Assembly (NCBI GenBank): GCA_964016985.1
Contig: OZ024827.1
Span: forward strand, 78,877,835-78,941,834
Source of the DNA: Anodontia alba
Lineage: Eukaryota; Mollusca; Bivalvia; Lucinida; Lucinidae
Length of the DNA stretch: 64,000 bases
Direction of reading: 5' to 3'
Shown one piece after another: positions 23,901 to 38,900 of this stretch. Position 1 is the stretch's first letter. Every line of letters starts with the position of its first letter. The notes beneath the pieces were generated by a model. It made no database searches and was not told the DNA's origin. It worked only from the letters and a program-made list of their open reading frames with translations. Both the position numbers and the translations under genes were made by a program.

Positions 23901-26900
23901 TAACATCTTCCTGCTTGTTATCAATTTTAAAACTGCAAACTTATTAACATTATATCCTTTCATAAAGTATCAACATTATTGTTAAATATACATGTATTTA
24001 CAACAAGTAATGTTTGTTTGTGTTGAGGTTTTACGGCCCAGTCAACTCAATGGGGTCATGTCAAGCATGGTGAGTTTACCTAACCACACCTTTACTGGGT
24101 AGGCTTAGTCCTCTAAGCGGTTAACCAGTATTGTGCACATTCTTTCGCCAGAAACTGACAACTGCCCTTCTTGAATCAGCGGAACAACAAGTAATGTTGC
24201 ATGTATAATTATTTAATCTCATCCATTCATGACTGCCTAGGACATTAAGGCTTCCTGTTTGCAAATGAAATTCAATTGTTTATAACTGAAGCACACCATT
24301 TAAAGCTGTTTCAACTTCAACTGTTTCAATATTTTGGAGATTTACGGTTTTCTACAATAGACTGTTGCTAAAAATAGAATCACTAGAATACCGCGGTACA
24401 AGCAAATGTACCAAGGTAAGTACCACACCAAAGAAATACCGCAGTATTCCGGTGTACCAGTATTTTTGCATACCGCTAGAATAAAGTGTTCAAAATTTAG
24501 GATGTTTACCATACCCACAACGTATGTTTTAATGGGGAAATAAGTAAAATATTTTCCCGATACCCTCTCTTATCTAGGGCTATGAGCTGCGGAGCAAACA
24601 ACTCATGCAAGCATATCAAGGTCCTTAATGGTTAACCATACTAAATATTTGTGTGTTAAACACTATGCCCTCCAACTACAGTAAATGTCCTAAAATTTCA
24701 AACACTTTATTCCATACTTTCTATGCCTAAATTTAGCTTTTCATGCAGTTGTTTCTTTAAATACTTATGGAATGACAAACAGTGTAGACCCTGATCAGAC
24801 TGCTCTTTCTCTAAAGGAGCAGTCTGATCTGGGTCTGCACTGTTTGATTATGCCATTTGTCAGACACTTTGATGTACGAAATTTTAGGACATTTACCATA
24901 TATATGTTTGTACCTATAAAATGGGTATAGAAAAGGGACATAATTTTATCATTTTTTTTTTTAAAGTCAATCAAATGATCTCCTCAGCCTAAATAAGTCT
25001 GCCAAATATCAAAACCCTTGCTAAAAAAACTTTGAGATATCTTGTATACAAGGTTTTGTTGCTGTTGTTTTCTATTTCATTCTACCTCCACAACTATATG
25101 TATAAGGCAGGAGAAGAAAAAAATCTAGACCAGCATAAGGCACATTGAATCAAATTTCTATACCCTAGCACACACCTTCATCAGAGCAACCAAAAAGTCA
25201 CAGTGATGAATGAATGAACACAGTAAAAGTAATACGACCCCTCACCATTTTTGAAGTTTGGGCAAAATAAAATGTAAAACATCAAAATATTGAGGCTATG
25301 AAGACTGAGGACCCTCATCAGAACCTGCAAGTGGGTAACATTTTATGCTTTTTTGTGGGAGGTGTATTTTGTTTTTTGTGTGTGTGAGTCAGGGCTGTGG
25401 AACACCATGCCAGATTTGTCCAACTTGTCCTATTTCCCTAAGGACAAGTAAAAAATTTCTATTTACTTGTCCTGTTATCTAACTCCAGCTATTAAGACTA
25501 TCAAGATTATGAGATTTATTTTTCTTATATCTCAAAGAAAACATTTGTTGTAAGTACTCATTAGAAGTACCTCACTGACATTGTTTTCTTCGAGAATAAG
25601 AAAACATCAATTTTCAGGCATGTAGATCTTAGTAAGACAAGTAGCATTTGATAATTTACTTTTCAGTAGACAGGTAATCAAATGTGACAATTCTACAACC
25701 TTGGCAGTCAGGGTGGATTGCTTACTGTTACATGCTTTTTCCTCTACAGGGACTCAAATAGAGTTAGCTGCTTACCTGCTTCCAGTGGTGTTTGAGTATA
25801 CCCGTACAGAAGGTGGTTTATTGATAGAGATAGTTTTCAATACACGTTGCACTTTCTTCAAAGTATCTTGTTCTTTCATAAGAACTGTATGAAATGCTCC
25901 TGAAACAGGCAGCCGCTTAGTTCGCCTTATACCAAACTCTTTGCCATACTGTTCTATGAACTGCAAAGCCTGTAACAGAAACTGAGGTGAGTTAGCGGGA
26001 TTCCAGTTAAGATATTTCTGTTTTGGAAAAAATGACCCATAATCCTTTCAGCCCTGCAAATCATAACTGCTACCTTCGAAAACAGTGTAGATCCAGATGA
26101 GATGGCTCGTAATGAACTGTCTCATCTGGATCTACAGTGAACCCTCATTACAATGACAGCATTTGTTCCTAAAGATATTGCCATTAAAATGAATTTGCTG
26201 TTGTAAAGAATTCTTAATGGACAAAATGATATGCAACAATGGCCATTTTTATTCTTATTTCTTCGTAGAACGTAAGTTTTGGATATTTGTTAGAATTGCC
26301 TCAGTGAGGCAATTCTAACAAATATCTAAAACATACGTTGCTTGAAGTATTGAATAATAATGTTCCTGCACACTTTCTGATTAACTGTCACACCTTTTGA
26401 GATATGGATCTGTGATTGTCAAATTGTCGGTATAACGTATTTTGTTGTTGTATCAAGTGTCGATATAATGAGGGTTGACTGTATACTGTTTGCCATTCTA
26501 CTCTTTAAGTCTTGACTCATGCCGCAACTTGAAACAATAGAAGACTAGCTCCAGATAAGGTTTTTTTAAACCTTTGTCATGCTGAATAAATTAAGATGCC
26601 ACACCCACTTCTAGTTTCAGCCAATCAGATTACATGATCCATATTGTTGATACAAATTCATATACTGAATGGTAAACAGTGCAAATCCATATCAGTTGAT
26701 TTCTGAAGAAGCCAACTGATCTGGATCAACACTGTCAGCAAAGACAGGACATATCCAGGTTCAGCAGGACAAGGGTTAAGCAAAAAGGTATTGATTTTTT
26801 TATTTCCCCACAAAAAGAAAGTTGTGTATACTCATTAGAAGTGCCTCAGAAAGTACCTATAACATATGAGCCAGCGCACGACAAAACCTACAATAGAACT

Positions 26901-29900
26901 TGTGTGACCAGCGAAGACTCAGATCAGCATTCGCACAGTCTGATCAGAGTCTTTGCTGATCGCATGTCCCTCCTACAGCCTCCAGGCTATCCAAAGAGGG
27001 ATTAATGAGAACCTTTGTCATGCCATACAGGGTGGATGTACAGGCTGGTCTGAGTCTTTGCTGGTCATGCAGGTCTTATTGTTGGTTTTGTCGTGCACAG
27101 GTTCATATGTTTTCCTTAAGAGGAAAGAAAAATATTTATCTGGATATTCCTCTTACCTGGAGCTTACCAAATTCAAAAGATGGAAGAGCTCACTCCATAT
27201 CTCAGGGATGAAAGGACTGAGCAGTAGACATTTTCCTCAGGGTTCATCCATTTAGGACTGACACAAATTCCCTGACACAAATTCAAATTTCCCTGACAGT
27301 ACTGGAGCCGAAAATTTTATGAATTTAGTAAAAAAGATACATTGGGACAAAACATTCCAGCTTCATCAGGTTAAAATGTAAAATTACCTGACATTTTTGC
27401 AAAATTTCATTTTTCCCTGACATCTCACAGAATTCCCTGACAATTCCCTGACCTTGAAAAAAATTAAATTTCCCTGACATTTCCCTGACGTGTATGAAAC
27501 CCTTGTCATGCTGAATTAATTTAGATTTCATGCCCATTTCTAATTGTCAGCCAATCAGATTACTTAATCCAGATTGTTGATATAAATTCATATACTTCAT
27601 GATAAACAGTGCAGATCCAGATCAATTGGTTTCTTCAGAAGCCAACTGATCTGGATCTACACTGTTTGCAAAGGCAGGGCATATCCAGGTTCAGCATGAC
27701 TAGGGTTAATTAGACTTGCCCTAAATTTTCAGCAAGTCTATTTTATTACCTGAAGACGTGTCTTGAAACTGCTAGAAGACAGGACTCTGATTATGGGTCT
27801 ATACTAAGGCTGGCACAATTAATCGGATAATCTATTAATTGATTGATAATTTCCACAAAAGTGATTATCGTTACAGATTTGCTATGAATCGATCATTTAA
27901 TTTCTGTGACTTTTACTTCACCATATTTACCCTTAGTATTCAGACATCTCAACTCCTTACCTTACTTAATCTAAAATTTGAAAAAGTACAACTTACTACC
28001 CAATGTTGTGTCCAAAACTAGCTGGATGAGTGGCAAACAGTGTAGACCCTGATGAGATGCCGTGTTTTGCAGCATCTCATCTGGGTCTACACTGTTTGCT
28101 CAGGCATGTCAGATCAAATACATACAGTAAAGTACAACATATGGTAAGAGTCATGCTGATTTTGTTTGTGTTGAGGTTTTACAGCCCCGTCAACCCAATG
28201 GGGTCATGTCGAGCGCGGTCAGTTTTCCTAACCACACGTTTACTGGGCAGGCTTAGTCCTCTAAAGGGTTAACCAGTATTGTGCACATTCTTTCGCCAGA
28301 AACTGACTACTGCCCTTCTTGAATCAGCAGAAGGGAGAGAATGACCGTAGAAAATATTTCATGATCAATCTCCACGAAAGAATGTTGCTGACCTCAGCTG
28401 GGGTTGAACCCGCGACCTCCTGGTCTCCAGTCGGACGGCGCATCCAACTGAGCCACAGAGGCCGGCCAAAGAGTCATGCTGAGACAGACAGGTAAAATTG
28501 TCCTTTACCTACCCAGCATTTTAGTCTTGGGTAGGTAGGCAGGTTAATTATTACATGTATATTATATTGTGCTTTCTTTCTACAACAACATTATGTTTCA
28601 GATTAAGTTCTTGCACTTTGCCTACATTACTTTCTTTTTTTCCACTGAATAGTTTAAATGACTTTAATATTCCCTACCATAAATGCATGGACAATGTGAT
28701 GCACATGTACTCTAGAAACATGCTGAATGTTTTTATTCATGTTTCATGTATTAACAAAATAATGCCTGTTTTTAGAGTTGTTTGCCAAATGGAAAACTTC
28801 AAAACCCAATGAACTAGTAAAAGTATTCTCAGAGAAAACAGAAGTCTCCCACTGCAAATTTTCAGTTTTTCTACTGCTGTGACCTTCAAAATTAGGTCTA
28901 GGTCACCAAAATCTTATCAGTTCTTTGTTATATCCAAAACTCCCGATTACATATCCATGAAAATTTGGTAAGAATGCTTACTTTGAGCCACCATCTTGGC
29001 TTTCCAATCAGAACAATTTTAGCTATTTTTATTATCTACGTCGTCTTGATGCTTCCTACCAAGTTTCAAGTCAATTTGCCCTTTGGTTCAGGAGAAGTGA
29101 AAAACAGACTTTCAAGATGCTGGCCATCACTCCATCTTGGATTTAGATCGGAATGATTTTGGCTAATTTTGATCTACAAGTCACTCTGATGCTTCCTACC
29201 AAGTTTCAAATCCATTTGCCTCTGGGTTCATCAGAAGAAGCGAAAAACAGATTTTCAAGACAGCAACCATAGCAACCATCTTAGATTTCCGAACGGAATC
29301 ATTTTAGCTATTTTTGATCTACAAGTCACTCTTATGCTTCTTACCAAGTTTTAAGTCAACTGGCCTTTTGGTTCAGGAGATGAAGCGAAAAATAGATTAA
29401 CAAGATGGCTGCCAGCCATCTTTGATTTCTGATCGAGCCGACTGAAGCTTTTTTTGATCTACAAGTCACCCAGATGCTTCCTACTAAGTTTCAAGTTGGC
29501 CCAGGTTGTAGGAAGATAAGGCTTTTAAAGCAAATTGTTGATGCTGCACTATGGACGTGCAAGACACATGACACACAATGGACATTGCCCAAACACAATA
29601 GCTCAACTTGAACACTTCATGCTCAGGTGAACTTATAAGTCAAACCCGATGTTTATACAAACTTTCAAAATCCTAGGTCTTATAGTTCCTGAGAAATCTT
29701 TGACACAAATTTCCCTGCTTACATTTGAGATGAAAAAAAAAAAAAAAAAAAAACAGAAAAAAAAAGCAAACAAACCATACACAATAGAGTTCAATACTCT
29801 GTAAGTGTATACAAAATTTGAAGACTAGCTCTCCTGAGAAATCTGAATAAAACTTTTACTGGATAGAAAGAAAATTGGACAAATAAAGGAAATGATAAGC

Positions 29901-32900
29901 ATGAAAAATGCTGATTCTCTCTTACACAATACATCGAGTCATACCCAATGTTTGTATCATATTTCAAAATCCTAGGTGCAGTAGTTCCTGAGCTATCTTT
30001 GTCCCAAATTTCCATATGCATTACAATGGAGTGAAAGATGGGGAAGAAAAAAGAAGGAAAAATAAATTTCAGCATCACCATTTTCTTTTACATAATATAC
30101 TTAAAGCCTCTGTAGGTAAATACAAAATTTCATAGGAGGTGAGAAATGTGTGATGGAAAAATTTATTTGAGAAAAAGAAAAATAGCAAAAAAAAGGGAAA
30201 GATAAGCATGAGGATGCTGATTCTCTCTTGCACAATGCAACAAGTCATACCCAATGTTGTTACCAAATTTCATAATCCTAGATGCAATAATTCCTGGAAA
30301 ATCTTTGATAAAAACTTCCATATGCACTACATTGGAGTGAGAGATGGAAAAAATGAAAAAAAAAGAAAAAGAAAGCAAAATAAATTTCAGCATCATGGTT
30401 TTCTTTTACACTATATACTTCAAAAAAGGCAAGAGAAAAGTCCAGGGAGTGCCACAATCACAAACCGCAGCCCCCCCCCACCCCCCACCCCTCCGACCCC
30501 AAGAGGAAGAGGAAACCGACAAACCCAAACAAGCACAAACCGAACAAACGAACGAAAAGCACCAAGACCAGCTCTCTCTTCTCCAAGAGAGGCAATCGCA
30601 GCCCTTCCCAGACTCCAAGAGGAAGAGGAAACCGACAAATCCAAACAAGCACAAATCGAACAAACGCACGAAAAGCACCAAGACCAGCCCCCACCCCAAC
30701 AAGCGAGGCAACCGCAACACCAAAAGGACTAAAAAACACAAGAACAAAATGACACATGGAAAGACATACAACAAATTGTCTCGTAGAATAAACCGCAAAG
30801 CAACAAAGAGTAAGACTAACACCGGGACCACCGCCCCAGAACAGTCAGTAGAGCAAACCACCAGGGGGTCCAAAGCACTTCTACAGCCAGCCAACTTCAC
30901 CCTGGATCCCGATGCTACTCTTAATACAGAAATACATAAAAATTCGGTTCGCTCTGTACGTGTTCATAAAATATGAAGACTCATGCTCTCATTGGAGAAA
31001 TGTGTATAGAAAAATTTTATTTGAGAGAAAGACAAAATGGCTAAATAAAGGGAATGATATGCATAAGGATGCTGATTCTCTCTTACACAATACAACAAGT
31101 CATACCAAATGGTTGTACCAAATTTCAAAATCTTAGGTGCAATAGCTCCTGAGAAATCTTTGACACAAATTTCTCTATACATTACATTGGAGTGCAAGAT
31201 GGAAAAAAGGATAAAAGGAAAAAAGAAGGCAAAATAGATTTCAGCATCGTGGTTTTCTTTAACACAATATTTCAACCCTCTGTAGGTCTATACAAAATTC
31301 AAAGGCACTGGCTCTCACAGGAGCTGAGAAATCTGTGCCAAAAAATTCAATTGGAGAGAAAGAAAAAATGGACAAATAAGGCCTTTTTTTTTTTATTATT
31401 TTTAGGTTTACAGAAAAGCCTACAGTTTTAGCCCCTCCACTGCATTTCCAATTTTATTTTTATTCTATGTCCCTACTCTTCAAATTTGGGGCTGAAATAC
31501 TGCATTTTTACAAGTATTCTTGTTCGAAAATTTGATCAACCCTAGGAAAAGACGAAAACTATATACCCCCTATACACTTTGTATGCCTGGGGTATAATAA
31601 AATTTCATTTTAGGACTAAACTGTTTGAAATAGAAGATGTTTACTGTAAAAATTGTACAGTCGAACCTCGTTATCTCGAACTCCCTTATTTTGAATTACC
31701 GCTTATCTCGAAGTGAAAATCTGGTCCCTGGTTTAATATGAAACTATGACAACAGGTAACAAAATAATGTGGAAAAGAGGAGAAATTGCTCCTCAGGAGC
31801 AATTTCTCCTCTTTTCCACATTATTTTTTATATATATTTCTAACTTCAGGAGTCAAATTACATATTTATTTGTTAAATGTGGTTGTTCAATTTATTGTTT
31901 TCCTCACTCTCTCAACTCTGATATGTCGATGTACGGATATCTCGAAGTGTTTCAGTGAGTCCCTTGGAATTCGAGATAACGAGAGTCGACTGTATTAGCA
32001 GTGTCAGCTGAAAAGGTATGCCTTTAGGACAAAGGTTAACAGTGAATGTCCAAATTAACCTGCATTGCCACAGTCTGATCAGCAGTTTTGTTCTACATTG
32101 TACACACAATTCTTGATACAGTCGACTTGTTATCTCGACTTTGCTTATCTCGAATAACCACTTATCTCAAAGTGAAAATCTGGTCCCTGTTTTACATCAT
32201 GAAAACATGCCTATATAATTTTGACCCCCTTAAACCCCACTTTTATGTTGTAAAACTGGGGTTTACAGGGGTATATGTTATTTTTCTTATTTCTGCTCAA
32301 AACATAGATTGTGGGTACTCGTTAGAACTGCCTCGGTGAGGCAGTTCTAACGAGTACCCACAATCTATGTTTTGAGCAGAAACATGAAAAATATCAGAAC
32401 TTTTTATCTGAAAATTTTCATTTTTTAGTAGTAAAATTTTCAATATATTTGAATAGGCGGGTTTTTGTAATGAACATGGAAATCTAACAACAGGTAACAA
32501 AATATTGTGGAAAAGAGGAGAAATTGCTCCTATGGTGCAAGTTCTCCTCTTTTCCATAATATTTTAAACATATCTATGTTCAAGAGTTAAATTACATATT
32601 CATTTTGTAAAATGTGGTTGTTTGATTTATTTTTTCCTCAATTCTATAAATCTGATATGTTGAATTACAGATATCTCAAAGTATTTCAGAGAGTCTCTTG
32701 GACTTTGAGGTAGTGAGAGTCAACTGTACTAACTGCATTGTTAGTTTTGAACAACTGTGCCCAGTTCTTTTCCGTTGAAATAAGTACCTTATCTGGAGCC
32801 ATGGATATACTCTACTAACAACTCAAGGTAAGGGGGTATCTGGATAAATATTTTCTTATTCCTCCAGGGAAACAAACTACTGTGAGCACTTATTAGAAAC

Positions 32901-35900
32901 TGCTTGGGTGCTTCTTTCAAGTACCCAGAATATATGTTTTTGTGCAGAAAATAAGAAAATAATGACATTTTTAGGTTGAAAAAAAAAGCCTTATGTAGAC
33001 CTATGGTAAGAGAACAATATCCAGTTATTTTGTAAGTAATGTGAAAAGCAACATTGGCGAAGAATGTATGTGAGATGGCAGACATTGAAAACCATGTTTT
33101 TAATGCAAATTTGATCAAAATCAAATAAATAGTAATACATGTACTGTTAAAAGATTTTAAAACTGTCATTTCATACTTTACAAGAGCTCCGCATGTGGAG
33201 GCATTATACGCCCGCGGCAAGTTTTAAGATGTAGATCATAAACTGACTCCTGTATAATTCAGTGCTCCAGACGTAAACTGTAAGAGGAGTTAATTGGAAA
33301 CAAAACAAAAATTTTAAAAAAATTAAAAGGGGCATAATTCTGTTGATATTTGGTGAACTGAAAACTCAGGGTTCAAGCTGGCCCAGAAATTTAAGAAGTG
33401 ACTTCTCCCTCCTGGGAAAATAGGGAGAAGTTTGCTGCATCTAGGGAGAAGTGGTTTCAGACGGAGGACGGATGACAGAAGGATGGCTATACTATAAGCT
33501 CATATGAGACTTTGGCTGATTTGTTTTTCCTATACTTCAATATCTGACCAAAAAATAACAAAAAAATAAACAAGCAAAGAAAAAAAAAATGCTGCAAAAA
33601 CATTTTTTTTTAAAGCTTTAACTTGTTTTATACTGATTTTATTTTTGTACTTCAAGGGAGGCAAGTCAGAAGAGTATTTAAAAAAAAATCCAAAAAAAAT
33701 ATGTTTATAAGTTTTGATATTAGTCAAGCTTCTTAATTCTATATCATTTAATAAACTTATTTATAAAGATTTAATAATAGCAACTTTTCCATGCAAATCT
33801 AATAAAAAGAAGAAAAAATAAATAAATAACTTGCCCATATGGCCTTAACTTAAGTTATCTGCAAAAAATATACCTATTATAAAATAAAATTTGCATACTA
33901 TTATGCTGGAAAAAGTTTTTGGATATTTTCAAAGGGGCATAACTCTGCCAATATTTGGTGTACTGTAACCTCAAAATAACATCATTGTGTAATTATTTAT
34001 GAAGTTTCAGCTTGATCGGATGTAAACTGTAGGAGGAGTTAGCTGGAAACAAAAAATTTACAGAAATTTTCAAAGGGGTATAACTCTGCTAGTATTTGGT
34101 GGACTGTAGCATCAAAATAATATGCTCTGCTCTACATCATGGTTTGTTTGTGTTGAGGTTTTATGGCCCAGTCAACCCAATTGGGTCATGTCGAGCGCGG
34201 TCAGTTTACTTAACCACACGTTTACTGGGCAGGCTTAGTCCTCTAAGCGGTTAACCAGTATTGTGCACATTCTTTCGCCAGAAACTGACAACTGCCCTTC
34301 TTGAATCAGCGGAAGGGCGAGAATGACCGTAGAAAATATTTCATGATCAATCTCCACGAAAGAATGTTGCCGACCTCGGCGGGGGTTGAACCCGCGACCT
34401 CCTGGTCTCCAGTCGGACGGCGCATCCAACTGAGCCACCGAGGCCGACCCCACATCATGGTCTAACTATAAATCAAGTTTCAGCTTGATTGGATGTAAAC
34501 TGTACGAGGAGTTAGCCGGAAATGAAAAGTTTACAGAAATTTTCAAAGGGACATAACTCTGCTAATATTTGGTGGACTGTAACCCAGAAACAGCATGAGC
34601 TGCTCCCCATCATGCTCTAACTATATACCAAGTTTCAGCTTGATGGGATGTGAACTGCAGAAGGAATTAGCCAAAAACGAAAAAGTTTACAGATGAACGG
34701 ACAAACAGTCATACGTATAGACATTTGTTGGGAACTACAGTGTTAATTTTACGGCTCAAAATACCCAACAAGATGCCTAAATATCCAACATCCGCCTCAA
34801 ATTGTTAAGAAAGCATATTTGATAATAATTCTAGGATTCAAACAAGTACCCACAATGTATGCAGAAATGAGAATAATTATCCAAGAATTATCATAAAATA
34901 TTCCTCTTTAATAACATGTCATATGCACAAACCTCCTCGTGTCCCGCAATAACCTTAACTTCAGTACAAAGGTAGTTGGCTACGGAGCACACTGGTTCCT
35001 CTATCTTCAGCTCTGTTTTACAGTACTCCCTTGCAATCTTCAATGCCTGCATTAGTTTTGTTTTGTGATCGCTGAAAACTGACATCATTCCACTTGATAC
35101 CACCTCTGAAGCCTGTTGCATTGCCTCTGCCCGTACTTTCACAAATTTTAATCCTGCAAAAGAACAGTCATAGCTACAAATTGAGGGTTGAGCGCAAGAC
35201 TGTAGTAACTCAAACATATTTTTGAAACCCTTGTTTAGGGGCAACTTTGACCCCTTTGTAAATAATGGAAATTTAGGTGCCATTGCTCATATGAGCAATG
35301 GCACCTAAATTTCCATTGTTTACAGAAAGAAATGTTGTAGTCTTCATAACGCCTCCATGGTGAGGAGATTAAGTATTGGAAAAAAAAACATCTGACTTGC
35401 TACAGTCTTGCGCTTAACCCTCGAAATAAGGTGCCTTTTTTTTGTTTCAACAGAAAAATATATTTCTCCGTGAAACCATATGTTGTAGTACTCATTTCTT
35501 AGAAGCCCCTTGCTTCTAATGAGTACCCACAATGTATGTTTTCATAGGATAAGAAAAATAATAGCAGACGGTGAACAACTCACATACCCCCCAGCCAAGC
35601 CATCAGATGTATGTGACAAAAATTTTACAGAAGAGAAAGAAAAAAGTGTAAATAAAGGGAATGATAAGCATGAGGATGCTGATTCTCTCTTACACAATAC
35701 AAGTCATACTTATTGTACCAAATTTCAAAATCCTAGGTAGAGCAGTTCCTGAGAAATTTTTGACAGAAAAAATTTACACACAGACAAATACTATATAACC
35801 CCACTAAACTCTGTATGCCAGGGATATAAATATTACCGGTATGTGGATACCCCATTTTATCTGGAGCTGTGACAGTAATGAGGGTCTGGATGGGGGTACG

Positions 35901-38900
35901 AAAAATCGCTAATCATTAAAATTTTAGTAATTGTTAAAGATACTTTCACAAAAAATCAGTATATTTTGGATTTTCTTTTTTTTGTGTGTGTGTGGGGGGA
36001 GGGGGGTGCTTAATCATTAAATCATACAGCACAAAAATCAGTACTCAATAAAAAAACTAGAATGTGCAGTCCATGGTGTGCCATCGCAAATCCCCAGGCC
36101 CTTGCTAATGCTGCTTATAGCATGAGGATGGAGGGACTTGCTCTCCCACACCCGTACCATGAGGGGAAGTCATGTAGCAAGTTTGGTTAAATTCTGCCCA
36201 GTGGTTTAGAAGATAGCCTGACGGACAGATGGACGAACGCCGGACAGACAGAAAAATAATGTTGCTCTCATACACTGTAACCATGAGGGGAAGTGATGTA
36301 GCAAGTTGGTTGAATTCTGCCCAGTGGTTTAGGAGATAGCATGATAGACAGATGGACGGACGACGGAGGCATGGAAAAATAATGTTGTTCTCACACACTC
36401 TTACCACGAGGGAATGTGATGTACATGTAGCAAGTTTGGTTGAATTACGCCCAGTGGTTTAGGAGGAGATAGCATGACGGACAGATGGATGACAGATGCA
36501 CAGACCGATATAAGCATGTTGCTCTCACAAACCTTACCAAGATGGTAAGCGATGTAGCAATTTTGGCTGAATTCCGCCCTGTGGTTTAGGAGGAGATAGT
36601 GTGACAGACAAATGGATGGACAACAGATGCACAGACAGACGCATAGAAAAATAATGTTGCTCTCGCACATCCTTGCCATGAGGGAAAGTGATGTAGCAAG
36701 TTTGGTAGAATTTGGCCCAGTGGTTTAAGAGAAGATAGCATGATGGACAGACAGATGGACGGATGGACAGCTTGATGGATGTATACTTGTGTCTGCATCA
36801 GTTTAAAGTACCCTTGTGTATCGAAAATTAGACACACAAGAGTACTTTGTATGTAATTTTCAACACACAAATTAGTTGGTTTGTGTGTCTACGGAATATT
36901 CTCACTGAAATACATGTATACTGAAGTGTCCATAATTTTAAAACACATAAGTATAAATTTGTCCCTGCAGATGGACGGGCGGGCGGGACGACAGAAAGGG
37001 GCGTTAACAATATTTACATCACTTTTTTAAAAAAGCGTGGGGATAAAGATAACAGCAAAAGTAAGGAAGGCAGAGGTGTCATTCTTATATGTTGTCTTGT
37101 CCTATTCTACAGTTCTACAAGGTACCATCAAAATATTCTGAAGGGTATTCCAGTTACAGAGCAGACGAGAAATCTTTTTCAAGCAAAACAAAGGGAGACA
37201 ACTCCAAAAGTAAGAAAGCCAGAGTTGACATTCTTGTACGTGACATGTCATCTGGTCCTGTTCTACATTTCTACCAAGCATCATAAAAATATTATCATAA
37301 AAACATTTCTACCAAGCATCATAAAAATATTCCAAAGGGTCTTTGACTTAGAGAGCGGACACGAAATCAATGGATAATCACTGTCAGACATAACAAAGGG
37401 AGATAACGCAAAAAGTAAGAAAGGTAGAGTTTTCATTCTTGTCCACCACTGGTCGTCTGGTCCTGTTTTACATTTCTACCAAGTATCATAAAAAATATCA
37501 AAAATGGTCTTTGATTTACAGAGCGGACACAAAATCAATTATCACTGTCAAATATAACAAAGGGAGATAACGCCAAAAGTAAGAAAGGCAGTGTTGTCAT
37601 TCTTGTATGTGACACGTTGTCTGGTCCTGTTCAACATTTCTGCCAAGTACCATCGAAATATTCCAAAGGGTATTCCAGTTACAGAGCGAACGAGAAATCT
37701 ATTTCAAACAAAACTAAGAGAGATAACTCTAAAAGTAAGAAAGGCAGAGTTGTCATTCTTGTACGTGACACGCTGCCTGGTCCTGTTCTACATCTCTACC
37801 AAGTATCATAAAAATATTCCAAAGGGTCTTTGACATACAGAACTGACACGAAATCAATGGATTATCACTGTCAAATATAACAAAGGAAGATAACGCCAAT
37901 AGTAAGGAAGGCAGTTGTCATTCTTGTATGTGACGCGTTGTCTGGTCCTGTTCTACATTTCTGCCAAGCACCATCGAAATATTCCAAAGGGTATTCGAGT
38001 TACAGAGCAAAATGAAATCATTTTCAAATAAAACAAAGGGTAATAACTCTAAAAGTAAAAGCCATAGTTGTCAATCTTGTATGTGACACGTCATCTCGTC
38101 CTGATCTACATTTCCACCAAGTATCATCAAATTATTCCAAAGGGTATTCAAGTTACAGAGGGGACAAGACGTTTTACGCCGACGCCAACGGGATCCGTCC
38201 CAGCAGTAATTAAACCCATTCTGACCATCAGTAATTAATATAACTGCCATATCTATGGATAAGAGTAGTGAGATAAATATTTTTATCCCCACGCTTTTTT
38301 GAAATGCCTCTATCTGTCTGTCAGTCCATCCGTTTGCATGTCACACTCTCCTCCTAAACTACTGGGTGGAATTCTACCAAACTTGCAACATCACTTCCCC
38401 TCATGGTAAGGGCATATGAGAGCAACATTATTTTTCTGTGTGTCCATCCATCTGTGCATCTGTTGTCCATCTAATTGTCTTTCACACTATCTCCTCCTAC
38501 ACCACTGGGCAGAATTCAACCGAATTTCCCCTCATGGTAAGAGTGTGAGAGAGCAATATTATTTTTCCGTCCGTCCATCCAGTGTCTGTCCATCCGGCTG
38601 TCAGGCTATCTTCTAAACCACTGAGTGGAATTTAACCAAACTGGCTACATGACCTCTCCTCATGGTAAGGGTGTGGGAGAGCAAGTCCGTCCATCCGTCC
38701 GCCCGTCATGCTATTAGCAACATTGGCATAGAGCATGGGGATTGGCAATGGCCTGCCATAGACGGTGCAGTCTAGTTCTTATCTCCCATGGAAACCTATG
38801 TTGTAGGTACTCATTAGAAGCTCCTCAATTAGGTGCTTCGTGCTTCTAATGAGTACCCACAACATATCGAGGGTTGAGCGCACGACTAAAGTAACTCAAA

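Noticed and set aside
30344..30976. Open frame of 210 Lys/Arg-rich codons, and its antisense partners
   Set aside because: It lies in the antisense of a retroelement 3' tail that recurs nine times with different truncations; the composition comes from the GC-rich tail.
34380..34448. tRNA gene
   Set aside because: It has A and B boxes, but they are the head of a 305-bp SINE repeated across the window.
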